Shown piece after piece: positions 48,025 to 57,495 of a stretch of 64,000 nt of DNA. The notes beneath the pieces are model-generated. The model had not been told where the DNA came from and ran no database searches. It saw only the letters and a program-made list of their open reading frames with translations. The stretch comes from Halomonas sp. (GTDB taxonomy: Bacteria; Pseudomonadota; Gammaproteobacteria; Pseudomonadales; Halomonadaceae): assembly GCF_029263665.1 (NCBI RefSeq), contig NZ_JAJUFQ010000009.1, positions 62,001-126,000 of the forward strand. The letters run 5' to 3'. Numbering within the stretch: position 1 is the first letter of the stretch; every line of letters starts with the position of its first letter. The position numbers were made by a program, and so were the translations under genes.

Positions 48025-50880
48025 TTAAAGGTTGAAGGCGTCTTCGACCAACTGGCGCTGCTGTTCGATGTGGACGGACATGTAGCCTGCTGCAGGTGCA
48101 GCGGATGCTGGGCGTCCGGCAAACTTGAGTGTGGCTCCGAAACCCGCCTTGAGCTCTTCCGCCACGCTACGCAGATTATGCTGCATGGAGTACCAGGCCC
48201 CCTGGTTGAGCGGCTCTTCCTGGCACCAGACGATATCGGTGGTATTGGTATACTGAGAAATCGTCTCGAACAGCTCTTCTTTCGGGAACGGATAGAGTTG
48301 CTCAACCCGAATGATTGCCACATCATCGAGCAGGTTTTCCTCACGCCAGTTGTCCAGGTCATAGTAAACCTTGCCTGAACACATGATGACGCGCTTGACC
48401 TGACTGGCATCTCGCTTGCCTTGATCCGGAAGCACCATCTGGAAGCTGCCATGAGCCAGCTCTTCGAGACTGGATACCGCTTCCTTATGACGCAACAGGC
48501 TCTTCGGTGACATGATCACCAACGGCTTGCGAAGCGGACGAATCACCTGGCGCCGCAACAAGTGGAAGATCTGAGCCGGAGTAGTCGGTACACAGACCTG
48601 CATATTGTACTCGGCGCACAATTGCAGGAAGCGTTCCAGACGTGCTGATGAGTGCTCAGGCCCCTGCCCCTCGAAACCGTGCGGCAACAGCATGGTCAGT
48701 CCACACAGTCGGCCCCATTTGGTTTCCCCGGAAGAGATGAACTGGTCAACCACCACCTGGGCGCCATTGAAGAAGTCACCGAACTGGGCTTCCCAGATCA
48801 CCAGCGCATTAGGCATGGTGGTGGCATAGCCGTATTCAAAGGCCAGCACCGCTTCTTCCGAAAGGAAGGAGTCATGGATGGTGAAGTCTGGTTGCCCCGG
48901 TGCCAGATGCTGCAGCGGAACATGCAGAGAAGCGTCCTTCTGGTTATGCAATACCGCATGACGGTGGGAGAAGGTACCGCGCCCCACATCCTGTCCGGTC
49001 AAGCGGATAGGATGTCCCTGATCCAGCAGAGTGGCGTAAGCAAGGGTCTCGGCAAAGCCCCAGTTCAGCGCCAGACCGCCGCCTTGCATCTTGCGTCGAT
49101 CTTCATAGATCTTGGCGACCTGACGCTGAACGGCAAAGCCCTCCGGAACCTCGCACATCTTGGCAGCAAGCTGCTGCAGACGCTTGAGATCAAAGGAGGT
49201 ATCTGCATAACCGGTCCATTCATGGCCCAGATATGGCTTCCAGTCGACGAACAGGGAAGTGTTCGGTTCCTGTACCAAGGCATTGGCCACATGGTTGCCA
49301 GCGACCAGGTCGTCACGGTACTTCTCGACCAACGCCTTGGCTTCATCTTCGCTGACCACGCCTTCCTGAACCAGACGCGTGGCATAGATGGCGCGGGAAG
49401 ACGGATGATCCTTGATCTTCTGGTACATCAACGGCTGTGTACCAGACGGCTCATCGGCCTCATTGTGACCACGACGACGATAGCAGACCAGGTCAATTAC
49501 CACGTCCTTGCTGAACTGCTGGCGATAATCCAGTGCTACCTGAGTGACGTGAAGCACAGCGTCAGGGTCATCACCATTGACGTGGAAGATCGGCGCCTGA
49601 ACCATCTTGGCAATGTCGGTGCAATACTCAGTGGAGCGTGCATCGAGCGGGTTCGACGTGGTGAAGCCAACCTGGTTGTTGATGACGATGTGGACAGTGC
49701 CGCCTGTCTTGTAGGCACGGGTCTGAGACATCTGGAATGTCTCCATGACCACGCCCTGGCCAGCAAAGGCCGCGTCACCATGGACATTGATCGGCAGAAC
49801 CTTGCCGCCATCACCATCATTACGGCGATCCTGGCGGGCGCGCACGGAGCCTTCGACGACCGGAGCCACGATTTCGAGATGCGATGGGTTGAACGACATG
49901 GCCAGGTGGACTTCCCCGCCCGGTGTCATGACGTTCGAGCTGAAGCCCTGATGGTATTTGACGTCACCAGATCCACGCTCGATCAACTTCTTGCCGTCGA
50001 ATTCATCGATCAATTCGGACGGGTTCTTACCGAGAATATTGACCAGCACGTTGAGGCGGCCACGGTGGGCCATGCCAATGACGACTTCCTTGGTACCATA
50101 GCTACCAGCGCGCTGGATCAGCTCGTCCATCATCGGAATGAAGGACTCACCGCCCTCAAGGCCAAAGCGCTTGGTGCCCGGATACTTGGAGGCCAGATAG
50201 CTCTCCAGCCCCTCGGCGGCAGTCAGGCGTTCCAGAACATGCTTGCGCATACCCTCGGTATAGGGCGGCTTCGAACGCACCGACTCAAAACGCTGCTGCA
50301 GCCAACGTTTTTCTTCGGTATCGACGATATGCATGAACTCACAACCAATGGAACGGCAGTAAGTCTGCTCCAGAGCGTCGACGATCACTCGCAGCGGAGC
50401 CTGATCCTGGCCCAGGAAGAATGAGCCTGTCTGGAATTCAGTATCCAGGTCGGCCTTGGACAGCTGATGGAAAGCCAGATCCAGATCAGGAACCGAACTC
50501 GGGTCACGCAGGCCCAGCGGATCGATATTGGCATGCTGGTGACCGCGGAAGCGGTAAGCATTGATCAGCTGGAGAACGCGAACCTGTTTACGGCTGTCTT
50601 CGCTGTCGGAACTCGGAGCGGTGGCATAGGCGGCACGGTGCTGTTGCTTGCCTAGCTGATAGAACTGCTCGCGAATCGGCGTGAGGGGGATATCGTGGGA
50701 CGTTGCGCTACCGGAACCCTGTCCATCGGGGTTAGGCAGCTGGTCGAAGTAGTCGCGCCATTCTTGGGGAACGGCAGCGGGGTCGTCGAGGTACTGCTCG
50801 TAGAGCGCTTCCACGTAGTGGACGTTACTGCCCGTTACGTGAGAGGAGCGCCACATCAACTCCATTATGCCTTCTTGCAT
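48025..50880 (-). CDS. sucA: 2-oxoglutarate dehydrogenase E1
   Basis: This 951-aa thiamine-diphosphate enzyme decarboxylates 2-oxoglutarate and passes the succinyl group to SucB. It starts MQEGIMELMWRSSHVTGSN, like pseudomonad SucA; the reading frame stays open 67 codons further upstream, but that part lacks similarity. Motifs are GMAHRGRLNVLVNILGK, FNPSHLEIVAPVVEGSVRARQ, HGDAAFAGQGVVMETFQMS, VINNQVGFTTSNP and the C-terminal EEPLNQGAWYSM. It is the first gene of the suc operon and is separated from sdhB by a terminator. Confidence 0.95.
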   Translation of the reverse strand: MQEGIMELMWRSSHVTGSNVHYVEALYEQYLDDPAAVPQEWRDYFDQLPNPDGQGSGSATSHDIPLTPIREQFYQLGKQQHRAAYATAPSSDSEDSRKQVRVLQLINAYRFRGHQHANIDPLGLRDPSSVPDLDLAFHQLSKADLDTEFQTGSFFLGQDQAPLRVIVDALEQTYCRSIGCEFMHIVDTEEKRWLQQRFESVRSKPPYTEGMRKHVLERLTAAEGLESYLASKYPGTKRFGLEGGESFIPMMDELIQRAGSYGTKEVVIGMAHRGRLNVLVNILGKNPSELIDEFDGKKLIERGSGDVKYHQGFSSNVMTPGGEVHLAMSFNPSHLEIVAPVVEGSVRARQDRRNDGDGGKVLPINVHGDAAFAGQGVVMETFQMSQTRAYKTGGTVHIVINNQVGFTTSNPLDARSTEYCTDIAKMVQAPIFHVNGDDPDAVLHVTQVALDYRQQFSKDVVIDLVCYRRRGHNEADEPSGTQPLMYQKIKDHPSSRAIYATRLVQEGVVSEDEAKALVEKYRDDLVAGNHVANALVQEPNTSLFVDWKPYLGHEWTGYADTSFDLKRLQQLAAKMCEVPEGFAVQRQVAKIYEDRRKMQGGGLALNWGFAETLAYATLLDQGHPIRLTGQDVGRGTFSHRHAVLHNQKDASLHVPLQHLAPGQPDFTIHDSFLSEEAVLAFEYGYATTMPNALVIWEAQFGDFFNGAQVVVDQFISSGETKWGRLCGLTMLLPHGFEGQGPEHSSARLERFLQLCAEYNMQVCVPTTPAQIFHLLRRQVIRPLRKPLVIMSPKSLLRHKEAVSSLEELAHGSFQMVLPDQGKRDASQVKRVIMCSGKVYYDLDNWREENLLDDVAIIRVEQLYPFPKEELFETISQYTNTTDIVWCQEEPLNQGAWYSMQHNLRSVAEELKAGFGATLKFAGRPASAAPAAGYMSVHIEQQRQLVEDAFNL

Positions 50881-51182
50881 CTCTCGGTCACCCTGCACTG
50901 ATGGGGTGGTATTGGGCTCAGCACCTTGGCCTGCCTCGGGAGTAACGCCAGGCAGAAAGTATTCTGCCTGTTTGTCACCCCTTGGCACCGACCTATGCCG
51001 AGCGCCCTGTGGTTCTGCTACTGACAACAGTGTCAGCCAGCCATGACTTGCTCCATGTTCAAAAGCCGGTGCCCAAGGCACCGGCTTTCGACACTTCTGC
51101 CGAAGCGAAGTTCTTCGCAGCCCTGACGCGACAGATTGTCGCGCCCAGGACCGACATATGATAGCAAGCTCAGCGCCACGAT
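50881..51182 (-). other. sdhB-sucA intergenic region
   Basis: This 302-bp region holds a terminator (51061-51088) and a small palindrome (CTGACAACAGTGTCAG, 51021-51036). The reading frame continues open from sucA, but it shows no family similarity. A separate sucA promoter is expected here; a clear -35/-10 pair was not found. Confidence 0.6.
51061..51088 (-). terminator. Rho-independent terminator between sdhB and sucA
   Basis: The perfect 12-bp stem AAAGCCGGTGCC/GGCACCGGCTTT has a three-base loop and is followed by a T on the minus strand, giving TTTT from the stem end. It is located 95 bp after sdhB. Confidence 0.85.
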
Positions 51183-51893
51183 TTAAGTGGCATTTGCCAG
51201 CAACATCTCACGAATTTTGCCAATCGCACGTGTCGGGTTGAGTCCTTTCGGACATACCGCGACACAGTTCATGATTCCGCGGCAACGGAAGACCGAAAAC
51301 GGGTCTTCCAGATCAGACAAACGCTCATTGGTTGCCGTATCGCGAGAATCAGCCAGGAAGCGATAGGACTTCAGCAGACCAGCCGGACCAACGAACTTGT
51401 CCGGATTCCACCAGAAGGACGGACAAGCCGTGGAGCAACAGGCACACAGAATGCACTCGTAGAGCCCATCCAGCTTGTCACGGTCTTCCGGAGACTGCAG
51501 ACGCTCGATGGCTGGCACTGGCGAATCGTTCTTCAAGTACGGCTGAATACGCTCGTACTGCTGATAGAACAGACTCATGTCGACCACCAGGTCCCGAACG
51601 ACCGGCAGGCCAGGCAGCGGACGCAGCACCAGCTTGTTGTTCTTCACCACCTGAGACAGCGGTGTAATACAAGCCAGACCGTTGGTGCCGTTCATGTTCA
51701 TGCCGTCGGAGCCACACACACCCTCACGGCAGCTGCGACGATAGGCGACGGTCGTATCGTCCTGCTTGATCAGTTCAAGCAGGTTGAGGACCATGAGGTC
51801 ACGCCCCTGAGTATCAACCTCGAACTCCTGCATATAAGGTGCGGAGTCAGTTTCCGGATTGTAGCGATACAGGGATACCTGAAGCTTGGACAT
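51183..51893 (-). CDS. sdhB: Succinate dehydrogenase iron-sulfur subunit
   Basis: This 236-aa electron-transfer subunit of complex II has three cluster sites. They are SCREGVCGSDGMNMNGTNGLAC ([2Fe-2S], split here over residues 55-77 approx.), CILCACCSTACPSFW, and CRGIMNCVAVCPKGLNP. GGAGGAG precedes the ATG. It follows sdhA by 12 bp, the last gene of sdhCDAB. Confidence 0.96.
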   Translation of the reverse strand: MSKLQVSLYRYNPETDSAPYMQEFEVDTQGRDLMVLNLLELIKQDDTTVAYRRSCREGVCGSDGMNMNGTNGLACITPLSQVVKNNKLVLRPLPGLPVVRDLVVDMSLFYQQYERIQPYLKNDSPVPAIERLQSPEDRDKLDGLYECILCACCSTACPSFWWNPDKFVGPAGLLKSYRFLADSRDTATNERLSDLEDPFSVFRCRGIMNCVAVCPKGLNPTRAIGKIREMLLANAT

Positions 51894-51905
51894 CGTGACT
51901 CCTCC

Positions 51906-53678
51906 TTAGTATGTGCGGATTTTCGGCTCGAACTTATCCATGGTCTTCGGCGCGAAGTTGACATCACGTTGGCCAACACGCTTCTCACCAGGGAAGAACA
52001 TCGAGTGCTTGAGCCAGTTGACGTCGTCACGGTCCGGATAATCGTAGCGACAATGCGCACCACGACTTTCCTTGCGCTCGAGAGCGGCGATAGCAGTGGC
52101 TTCGGCCACTTCCATCAGGTTATCCAGCTCAAGGGCTTCGACACGGGCAGTATTGAAGGCCAGGGACTTGTCAGACAGATGAGCTTCAGCAATACGACCG
52201 CGCAGCTCAGCCAGCTTCTCGACGCCATCCTTCATGTTCTTCTCTTCGCGGAATACACCGAAAGAGTTCTGCATGATGCTCTGCAGTTCACGCTTGAGGT
52301 CAGCCACGCTCTCGCCGCCACTTGACTCGTTCCAGCGGTTGATACGCTGCATGGCCGTTTCAACATCGGAATCACGAGCATCGAGGTAGTCGACACCTTC
52401 ATTCAGCGCGCTCTCGATGAACATGCCGGCAGCACGGCCGAAGACCACCAGGTCAAGCAGAGAGTTGCCACCCAGACGGTTGGCACCATGCACAGAAACA
52501 CAAGCGGCCTCACCGCATGCGTACAGACCATTGATGATGTAGTCGTTGCCGTCCTTGTCCTGACCGATGGCCTGGCCATGGATGTTGGTAGCCACACCCC
52601 CCATCATGTAGTGGCAGGTCGGAACCACGGGAATCGGCTCCTTGGCCGGATCCACATGAGCGAAGGTCTTGGACAGTTCCACGATCCCCGGGAGACGCTT
52701 GCTGAGAACTTCTTCACCCAGGTGGTCGAGCTTGAGATAGACATGGTCGCCATTCTCGCCGCAACCACGTCCTTCCAGAATTTCCATCACCATGGAACGA
52801 GCCACGACATCACGACCGGCCAGGTCCTTGGCATTCGGAGCATAACGCTCCATGAAGCGCTCGCCATCCTTGTTGATCAGGTAGCCACCTTCGCCGCGAC
52901 AACCTTCTGTCACCAGCACGCCAGCACCGTGAATACCGGTCGGGTGGAACTGCCACATTTCGATATCCTGGATAGGCACACCAGCTCGCAGCGCCATGCC
53001 GATACCATCACCCGTGTTGATCAGGGCATTGGTGGTAGAGGCATAGATACGGCCGGAGCCGCCAGTCGCCAGCACGGTAGCCTTGGACTTGATGTGAACC
53101 ACTTCGCCAGTTTCGATATCCATGGCGATACAGCCGACAACATCGCCGTTGGCATTCTTCACCAGGTCGATGGCATACCACTCGTTAAGGAAAGTGGTGT
53201 CGTGCTTGACGTTGTTTTCATACAGGGTGTGCAGCAGCGCATGACCGGTACGGTCAGCGGCAGCACAGGTACGGGCGGCCTGGCCACCTTCACCGAAGTT
53301 CTTGGACTGACCACCGAACGGACGCTGATAGATGCGGCCATTGTCGAAACGAGAAAACGGCAGTCCCATGTGCTCAAGTTCGAACACCGCCTTCGGGCCT
53401 TCGGAACACATGTATTCCGCAGCATCCTGGTCAGTGATGTAGTCACCGCCCTTGACCGTGTCATACATATGCCAGCGCCAGTCATCATTGGGATCGGCAG
53501 AAGCAATGGCACAAGTGATACCGCCCTGGGCAGACACTGTGTGCGAGCGAGTCGGAAAGACTTTGGACAGCACAGCCGTATTCTTGCCGGACTTGGCCAG
53601 TTCCAGTGCAGCACGCAGGCCTGCGCCACCGCCACCGATGATGATGGCGTCAAAAGTCATACTACGCATGTTTGACAT
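51906..53678 (-). CDS. sdhA: Succinate dehydrogenase flavoprotein subunit
   Basis: This 590-aa flavoprotein oxidises succinate to fumarate. The FAD-attaching His is in [11 protein letters not shown] (His46). The Rossmann start is [14 protein letters not shown], and substrate-site residues lie in [10 protein letters not shown] and [13 protein letters not shown]. It starts three bases after the sdhD stop; later in-frame ATGs (codons 4 and 7) are possible alternatives. It is normal in length for E. coli-type SdhA. Confidence 0.96.
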   Translation of the reverse strand: MSNMRSMTFDAIIIGGGGAGLRAALELAKSGKNTAVLSKVFPTRSHTVSAQGGITCAIASADPNDDWRWHMYDTVKGGDYITDQDAAEYMCSEGPKAVFELEHMGLPFSRFDNGRIYQRPFGGQSKNFGEGGQAARTCAAADRTGHALLHTLYENNVKHDTTFLNEWYAIDLVKNANGDVVGCIAMDIETGEVVHIKSKATVLATGGSGRIYASTTNALINTGDGIGMALRAGVPIQDIEMWQFHPTGIHGAGVLVTEGCRGEGGYLINKDGERFMERYAPNAKDLAGRDVVARSMVMEILEGRGCGENGDHVYLKLDHLGEEVLSKRLPGIVELSKTFAHVDPAKEPIPVVPTCHYMMGGVATNIHGQAIGQDKDGNDYIINGLYACGEAACVSVHGANRLGGNSLLDLVVFGRAAGMFIESALNEGVDYLDARDSDVETAMQRINRWNESSGGESVADLKRELQSIMQNSFGVFREEKNMKDGVEKLAELRGRIAEAHLSDKSLAFNTARVEALELDNLMEVAEATAIAALERKESRGAHCRYDYPDRDDVNWLKHSMFFPGEKRVGQRDVNFAPKTMDKFEPKIRTY

Positions 53679-53681
53679 GAA

Positions 53682-54029
53682 TCAGGCTCCCCACAGTACT
53701 TGGATGCCCCAGACCAGGAACACGAAGATGGCAAGAATGATGACGGACTGGGTAGCGACACGGATGCAGGTCGGCTTGATATAATCAGTCGTCACGGTCC
53801 ACAGGCCTACCCAGGCATGGGCAGCCAGTGACACGAAGGCCAGTACCGAGAAGATGCGCATCCAGGTCTGCTGGAAGAGACCGCTCCAGGTGGCATAATC
53901 GAGCTGCGGGTGAAACAGCACATAGCCGACAAGGAAGACTGTGTAGACAGCCATCACTACAGCGCTGGCGCGCTGGATGATCCAGTCAGACAGTCCGCTA
54001 CGGCTGAAACTTGTGATATTGGTTACCAT
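53682..54029 (-). CDS. sdhD: Succinate dehydrogenase membrane anchor SdhD
   Basis: This 115-aa membrane anchor has three hydrophobic segments. The quinone-site region is GLSDWIIQRASAVVM, and the heme ligand His probably lies in LAAHAWVGLWTVTTDYI. The ATG overlaps the sdhC stop by seven bases. A longer in-frame opening exists but reads as the sdhC shadow. Confidence 0.92.
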   Translation of the reverse strand: MVTNITSFSRSGLSDWIIQRASAVVMAVYTVFLVGYVLFHPQLDYATWSGLFQQTWMRIFSVLAFVSLAAHAWVGLWTVTTDYIKPTCIRVATQSVIILAIFVFLVWGIQVLWGA

Positions 54030-54400
54030 ACCCAGACCCCCGCCAGAATGATCAGCACGACACTTACCACGATAGTGATCTGCGCTTTCTTCACAGCCCC
54101 TTCGATAGTGACGCCAATGTTGGCGTCCATAATGAAGTGCTTGATGCCTGCCACGAAGTGGTAAGCCAGCGCGGACAACAGCCCCCACGCCACAAGCTTG
54201 GCGAAGAAATTATGTGCCAGTGCATCACGTACGGCTTCAAAACCCTCTTCAGACGACAATGAAGCGTCCAGGGCCCAGAAGGCGAAGATCAGACCGATAA
54301 AGAGAATGACGCCGGTGATACGGTGCGTAATCGACGTCAACGCGGGGAGGGGGAAGTGGATCGTATTGAGATCCAGGTTTACGGGTCGTTTGCTTTTCAC
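54023..54400 (-). CDS. sdhC: Succinate dehydrogenase cytochrome b556 subunit SdhC
   Basis: This 125-aa subunit is the first gene of sdhCDAB. It has three membrane segments, the quinone-site motif SITHRITG near residue 24, and heme-ligand histidines in ALAYHFVAGIKHFIMD. It sits downstream of a consensus promoter at 54534-54562. Confidence 0.93.
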   Translation of the reverse strand: MKSKRPVNLDLNTIHFPLPALTSITHRITGVILFIGLIFAFWALDASLSSEEGFEAVRDALAHNFFAKLVAWGLLSALAYHFVAGIKHFIMDANIGVTIEGAVKKAQITIVVSVVLIILAGVWVW

Positions 54401-54533
54401 GGCTCTCTACACACTCTCATGGCCCACTCTACGACATTTGGGCCAGAGGCCCGAGCGGGCGGTGGTTTCGGGAAGGGTGTCATCGTGACCAACAATTGGA
54501 CACGACCTCCTGTTCCTGCCAGTCGCGGCGTGA

Positions 54534-54562
54534 ATTATAGGGACTCCCCCACCCTATGACAA
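54534..54562 (-). promoter_or_regulatory. Sigma70 promoter for sdhCDAB
   Basis: On the minus strand TTGTCA (54557-54562) and TATAAT (54534-54539) are 17 bp apart, an excellent match. The transcript would carry a leader of about 125 bases before sdhC. Confidence 0.8.
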
Positions 54563-54746
54563 ATACCTGTGAGTTCGATTTTGACGTCGCAGAAATGAAA
54601 AAACCATGACGAAACTGCTTAAAATCGCAGGATCGTCAAGCATGTTGCAGTGCAAAATGCCTTACAATGGTGCAAAGCACCATAAGCTATACAGAACTTA
54701 TGCAAGAAACAGCTTATAGTACAACTTAGCAGGTCCAATGGAAGAA

Positions 54747-54774
54747 TTGACAATATCTGGAACGCTTCTATAGT
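54747..54774 (+). promoter_or_regulatory. Sigma70 promoter for gltA
   Basis: TTGACA (54747-54752) and TATAGT (54769-54774) are 16 bp apart. The predicted start is near 54781, leaving a leader of about 90 bases. Confidence 0.78.
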
Positions 54775-54870
54775 GGGCACACCTTTTTGGCAGTGCGGCA
54801 TGATTTTCGCCGACACGATAGCGAGAAATAACGACTTATCGCTTCATATCGCATACAAAGGAGGCCAATC

Positions 54871-56154
54871 ATGGCTGACAGAAAAGCAACCCTGACGGTG
54901 GATGGACTGGAGAAGCCGATTGAACTCCCGATCTATTCAGGCTCTCTGGGCCCCGATGTTGTCGATGTGCGCGGACTGGGTTCTGAAGGTCTGTTCACAT
55001 TCGACCCAGGCTTCATGGCCACCTCCTCCTGCGAATCCGGCATTACTTACATCGACGGTGGCAAGGGTGTCCTCCTGCACCGCGGCTATCCCATCGAGCA
55101 ACTGGCCAAGAATTCCAACTTCGTGGAAATGAGCTATCTGCTTCTGTTCGGCGAACTACCTACCGAAGAGCAGTACAAAGAATTCGAAAGCCGTGTTCGT
55201 TCGCACACCATGGTCCATGAGCAACTGGCCAACTTCTATCGCGGCTTCCGCCGCGACGCTCACCCCATGGCAATTCTCTGCGGTGTGGTCGGTGGCCTGG
55301 CCGCCTTCTATCACGACCATCTGGACATCACCCAGAAAGAAGATCGCGAAATCAGCGCTATCCGCCTGATCGCCAAGATGCCGACTCTGGCCGCGATGTC
55401 ACACAAGTACAACATCGGCCAGCCGTTCAACTATCCTCGCAACGACCTGAATTATGCAGAGAACTTCCTCTACATGATGTTCAGCAACCCGTGCGAGCCC
55501 TACGAAATCAACCCGGTCTACGCCAAGGCCATGGACCGCATCTTCATGCTCCATGCCGACCACGAGCAGAACGCCTCCACTTCTACCGTGCGACTGGCTG
55601 GCTCCACTGGCGCTAACCCCTTTGCCTGCATCAGCTCCGGCATCGCCGCCCTGTGGGGCCCGGCGCACGGCGGTGCCAACGAAGCCGTCCTCAAGATGCT
55701 GGACGAGATCGGTGACGATTCTGAAGAGAACATCCAGCGTTTCATCGACAAGGCCAAGGACAAGGATGACCCCTTCAAGTTGATGGGCTTCGGTCATCGT
55801 GTCTACCGCAACTTTGACCCGCGCGCCAAGGTCATGAAGGAAACCTGCGACGAGGTTCTGGCTCAGCTCGGCATCGATGATCCGCAGTTGAAGATCGCCA
55901 AGCGCCTGGAGCAGATTGCCCTGGAAGATGAGTACTTCATCGAGCGCAAGCTGTACCCGAATGTTGACTTCTACTCCGGTATCATTCTCAAGGCCATGGG
56001 CATTCCGACCAACATGTTCACGGTCATCTTTGCGGTATCCCGCACCATTGGCTGGATCTCCCACTGGAACGAGATGATCAGCGAGAGCTACAAGATTGGC
56101 CGCCCGCGCCAGCTCTATACCGGCCACACCGAGCGCGACTATCCAGCCAAGTGA
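54871..56154 (+). CDS. gltA: Citrate synthase (type II)
   Basis: This 427-aa enzyme condenses oxaloacetate and acetyl-CoA. It is the length of the hexameric, NADH-inhibited E. coli form. Active-site residues appear in [31 protein letters not shown] and [12 protein letters not shown] strong AAAGGAGG site precedes the ATG. It is monocistronic, with promoter at 54747-54774 and terminator at 56184-56210, and is divergent from sdhCDAB. Confidence 0.97.
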   Translation: MADRKATLTVDGLEKPIELPIYSGSLGPDVVDVRGLGSEGLFTFDPGFMATSSCESGITYIDGGKGVLLHRGYPIEQLAKNSNFVEMSYLLLFGELPTEEQYKEFESRVRSHTMVHEQLANFYRGFRRDAHPMAILCGVVGGLAAFYHDHLDITQKEDREISAIRLIAKMPTLAAMSHKYNIGQPFNYPRNDLNYAENFLYMMFSNPCEPYEINPVYAKAMDRIFMLHADHEQNASTSTVRLAGSTGANPFACISSGIAALWGPAHGGANEAVLKMLDEIGDDSEENIQRFIDKAKDKDDPFKLMGFGHRVYRNFDPRAKVMKETCDEVLAQLGIDDPQLKIAKRLEQIALEDEYFIERKLYPNVDFYSGIILKAMGIPTNMFTVIFAVSRTIGWISHWNEMISESYKIGRPRQLYTGHTERDYPAK

Positions 56155-56183
56155 GTTCCACTCACTCACGCCATAGACGCACC

Positions 56184-56210
56184 AAAGAGCCGCCCTTCGG
56201 GCGGCTCTTT
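56184..56210 (+). terminator. Rho-independent terminator after gltA
   Basis: The stem AAAGAGCCGCCC/GGGCGGCTCTTT has a TTC loop and lies 29 bp after the gltA stop. Confidence 0.9.
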
Positions 56211-56334
56211 GCGTTTCTACACTCATGTGCAGCTCAAGTGCAATTGCTGAGGAAGATCACGAAGCAGTGATGGTCGAGCACAGCCGTCTCATCGCGTTAT
56301 GCTGAATACACGGAACACTCACAAGGAAGAAACG

Positions 56335-57222
56335 ATGAACCGAAATATCACCACCGTTGCCTTCATTGGACTCGGCGTGATGGGCTACCCAATGGCTGGT
56401 CACCTGGCCCGCTCAGGCTTGAACGTGCGGGTTTACAACCGAACGACCGCCAAGGCGGAGGCCTGGAGCAAAGCATTTGGCGGCAGCTATCACCCCACTC
56501 CCGCCGCTGCAGCCAAAGGAGCCGACGTGGCATTGATGTGCGTCGGCAACGACGACGATGTACGATCCGTCAGCACCGGACCCGATGGGGTTCTTGCCTC
56601 TCTTGCGCCAGGAAGCCTGCTGGTGGACCACACCACCGCTTCATCCAGCCTCGCAGAAGAGCTTGACCAGGCCTGTCGTGAACATGAAGTCAGCTTCATC
56701 GATGCTCCTGTATCCGGAGGCCAGCAAGGTGCAGAGAATGGCGTACTGACCATCATGTGCGGCGGGGAGCAGACTGCCTTCGAGCACATTCAACCCGTAC
56801 TCCGGCACTATGGCCGCGCAGTCAACCTGATGGGCCCTGCCGGAAGCGGACAACTGACCAAGATGGTCAATCAGATCTGCATTGCCGGACTGGTTCAAGG
56901 GCTGGCGGAAGGCCTGCATTTTGCCGAGCAGGCCGGTCTCGACCGCAAGCACGTAGTGGAAGTGATACGCCAAGGCGCTGCCGGTTCCTGGCAGATGGAA
57001 AATCGTCACGCCAGCATGATCGACGATCATTACGACCATGGCTTCGCCGTGGATTGGATGCGCAAGGATCTGGGGATCTGCCTGGAGCAGGCTCGCACGC
57101 TCCAGGCCCGACTTCCGGTCACCGCCCTGGTGGATCAATTCTATGCCGATGTACAGGCCATGGGAGGCGGCAGATGGGATACCTCCTCCCTATTGAAACG
57201 GCTACGAGACATTTCCAGATAG
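56335..57222 (+). CDS. 3-hydroxyisobutyrate dehydrogenase-family oxidoreductase
   Basis: This 295-aa beta-hydroxyacid dehydrogenase (NAD(P)-dependent) has the cofactor motif GLGVMGYPMAGHLARSG, substrate loop DAPVSGGQQGAENGVLTIM, and catalytic Lys in GSGQLTKMVNQ. Close relatives act on 3-hydroxyisobutyrate or tartronate semialdehyde (GarR/GlxR); which one cannot be told here. AAGGAAG precedes the ATG at 56335. It is alone between the gltA terminator and a long gap. Confidence 0.88.
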   Translation: MNRNITTVAFIGLGVMGYPMAGHLARSGLNVRVYNRTTAKAEAWSKAFGGSYHPTPAAAAKGADVALMCVGNDDDVRSVSTGPDGVLASLAPGSLLVDHTTASSSLAEELDQACREHEVSFIDAPVSGGQQGAENGVLTIMCGGEQTAFEHIQPVLRHYGRAVNLMGPAGSGQLTKMVNQICIAGLVQGLAEGLHFAEQAGLDRKHVVEVIRQGAAGSWQMENRHASMIDDHYDHGFAVDWMRKDLGICLEQARTLQARLPVTALVDQFYADVQAMGGGRWDTSSLLKRLRDISR

Positions 57223-57347
57223 TCTTCGGAGCTATTCTCCAGAACTGCTCTCTGGAATTGCCTAGAACGTTAGAACACCAATAATTCAGCCGCATACTAT
57301 CTGCCTATTTATCTGCAAATTGCAATGTCTGTATATTGCGCCCATCA

Positions 57348-57412
57348 GATGTCTGCATTAAGAGACATCATGCACCACAAGAGGGCGGATGAATGATTTC
57401 GCCGCCCTCTTT
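57348..57412 (+). ncRNA. Candidate small RNA 3' part: two consecutive hairpins
   Basis: A first hairpin (GATGTCT/AGACATC, 57348-57369) is followed by a second (AAGAGGGCGG/CCGCCCTCTT, 57379-57411) that ends in TTC, like a weak terminator. The start is unknown and no strong promoter was found. It could instead simply be the terminator of the upstream dehydrogenase gene, 157 bp away. Confidence 0.35.
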
Positions 57413-57461
57413 CGGAGCATCTCCACTCCCCCTAGCGCCTCCTTTCTGTCCTCGTATTATG

Positions 57462-57495
57462 TTTTCCACACATTCTGTGGATAACCCTGTTCACA
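57462..57495. other. Paired DnaA-box-like sites
   Basis: TTTTCCACA (57462-57470) fits the relaxed TTWTNCACA box. TGTGGATAA (57476-57484) is the perfect TTATCCACA box in the other orientation, five bases later. CTGTTCACA (57487-57495) is a weaker third. No dnaA, gyrB or gidA gene is near, so a replication origin is unlikely; a DnaA-binding site of titration or reactivation type is possible. Confidence 0.5.

Larger units (their letters stand above)
54401..54870. other. Divergent sdhC-gltA regulatory region
   Basis: This 470-bp non-coding stretch holds near-consensus promoters for both sides (listed). It also holds two inverted repeats on the gltA side: TGGTGC/GCACCA around AAA (54668-54682), and ATAAGCT/AGCTTAT (54682-54688 and 54711-54717). 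These may be regulator sites; no protein can be named. Confidence 0.7.

Noticed and set aside
46462..48378. A 638-codon open frame on the plus strand opposite sucB
   Set aside because: Antisense to a conserved gene with clear lipoyl and catalytic motifs; no plausible domains in the open frame.
48652..50424. A 590-codon open frame on the plus strand opposite sucA
   Set aside because: It is fully antisense to the well-conserved sucA and matches no family; it is a codon-bias shadow of a GC-rich gene.
52488..53675. A 395-codon open frame opposite sdhA
   Set aside because: Antisense shadow of sdhA, which carries the FAD-attachment motif.
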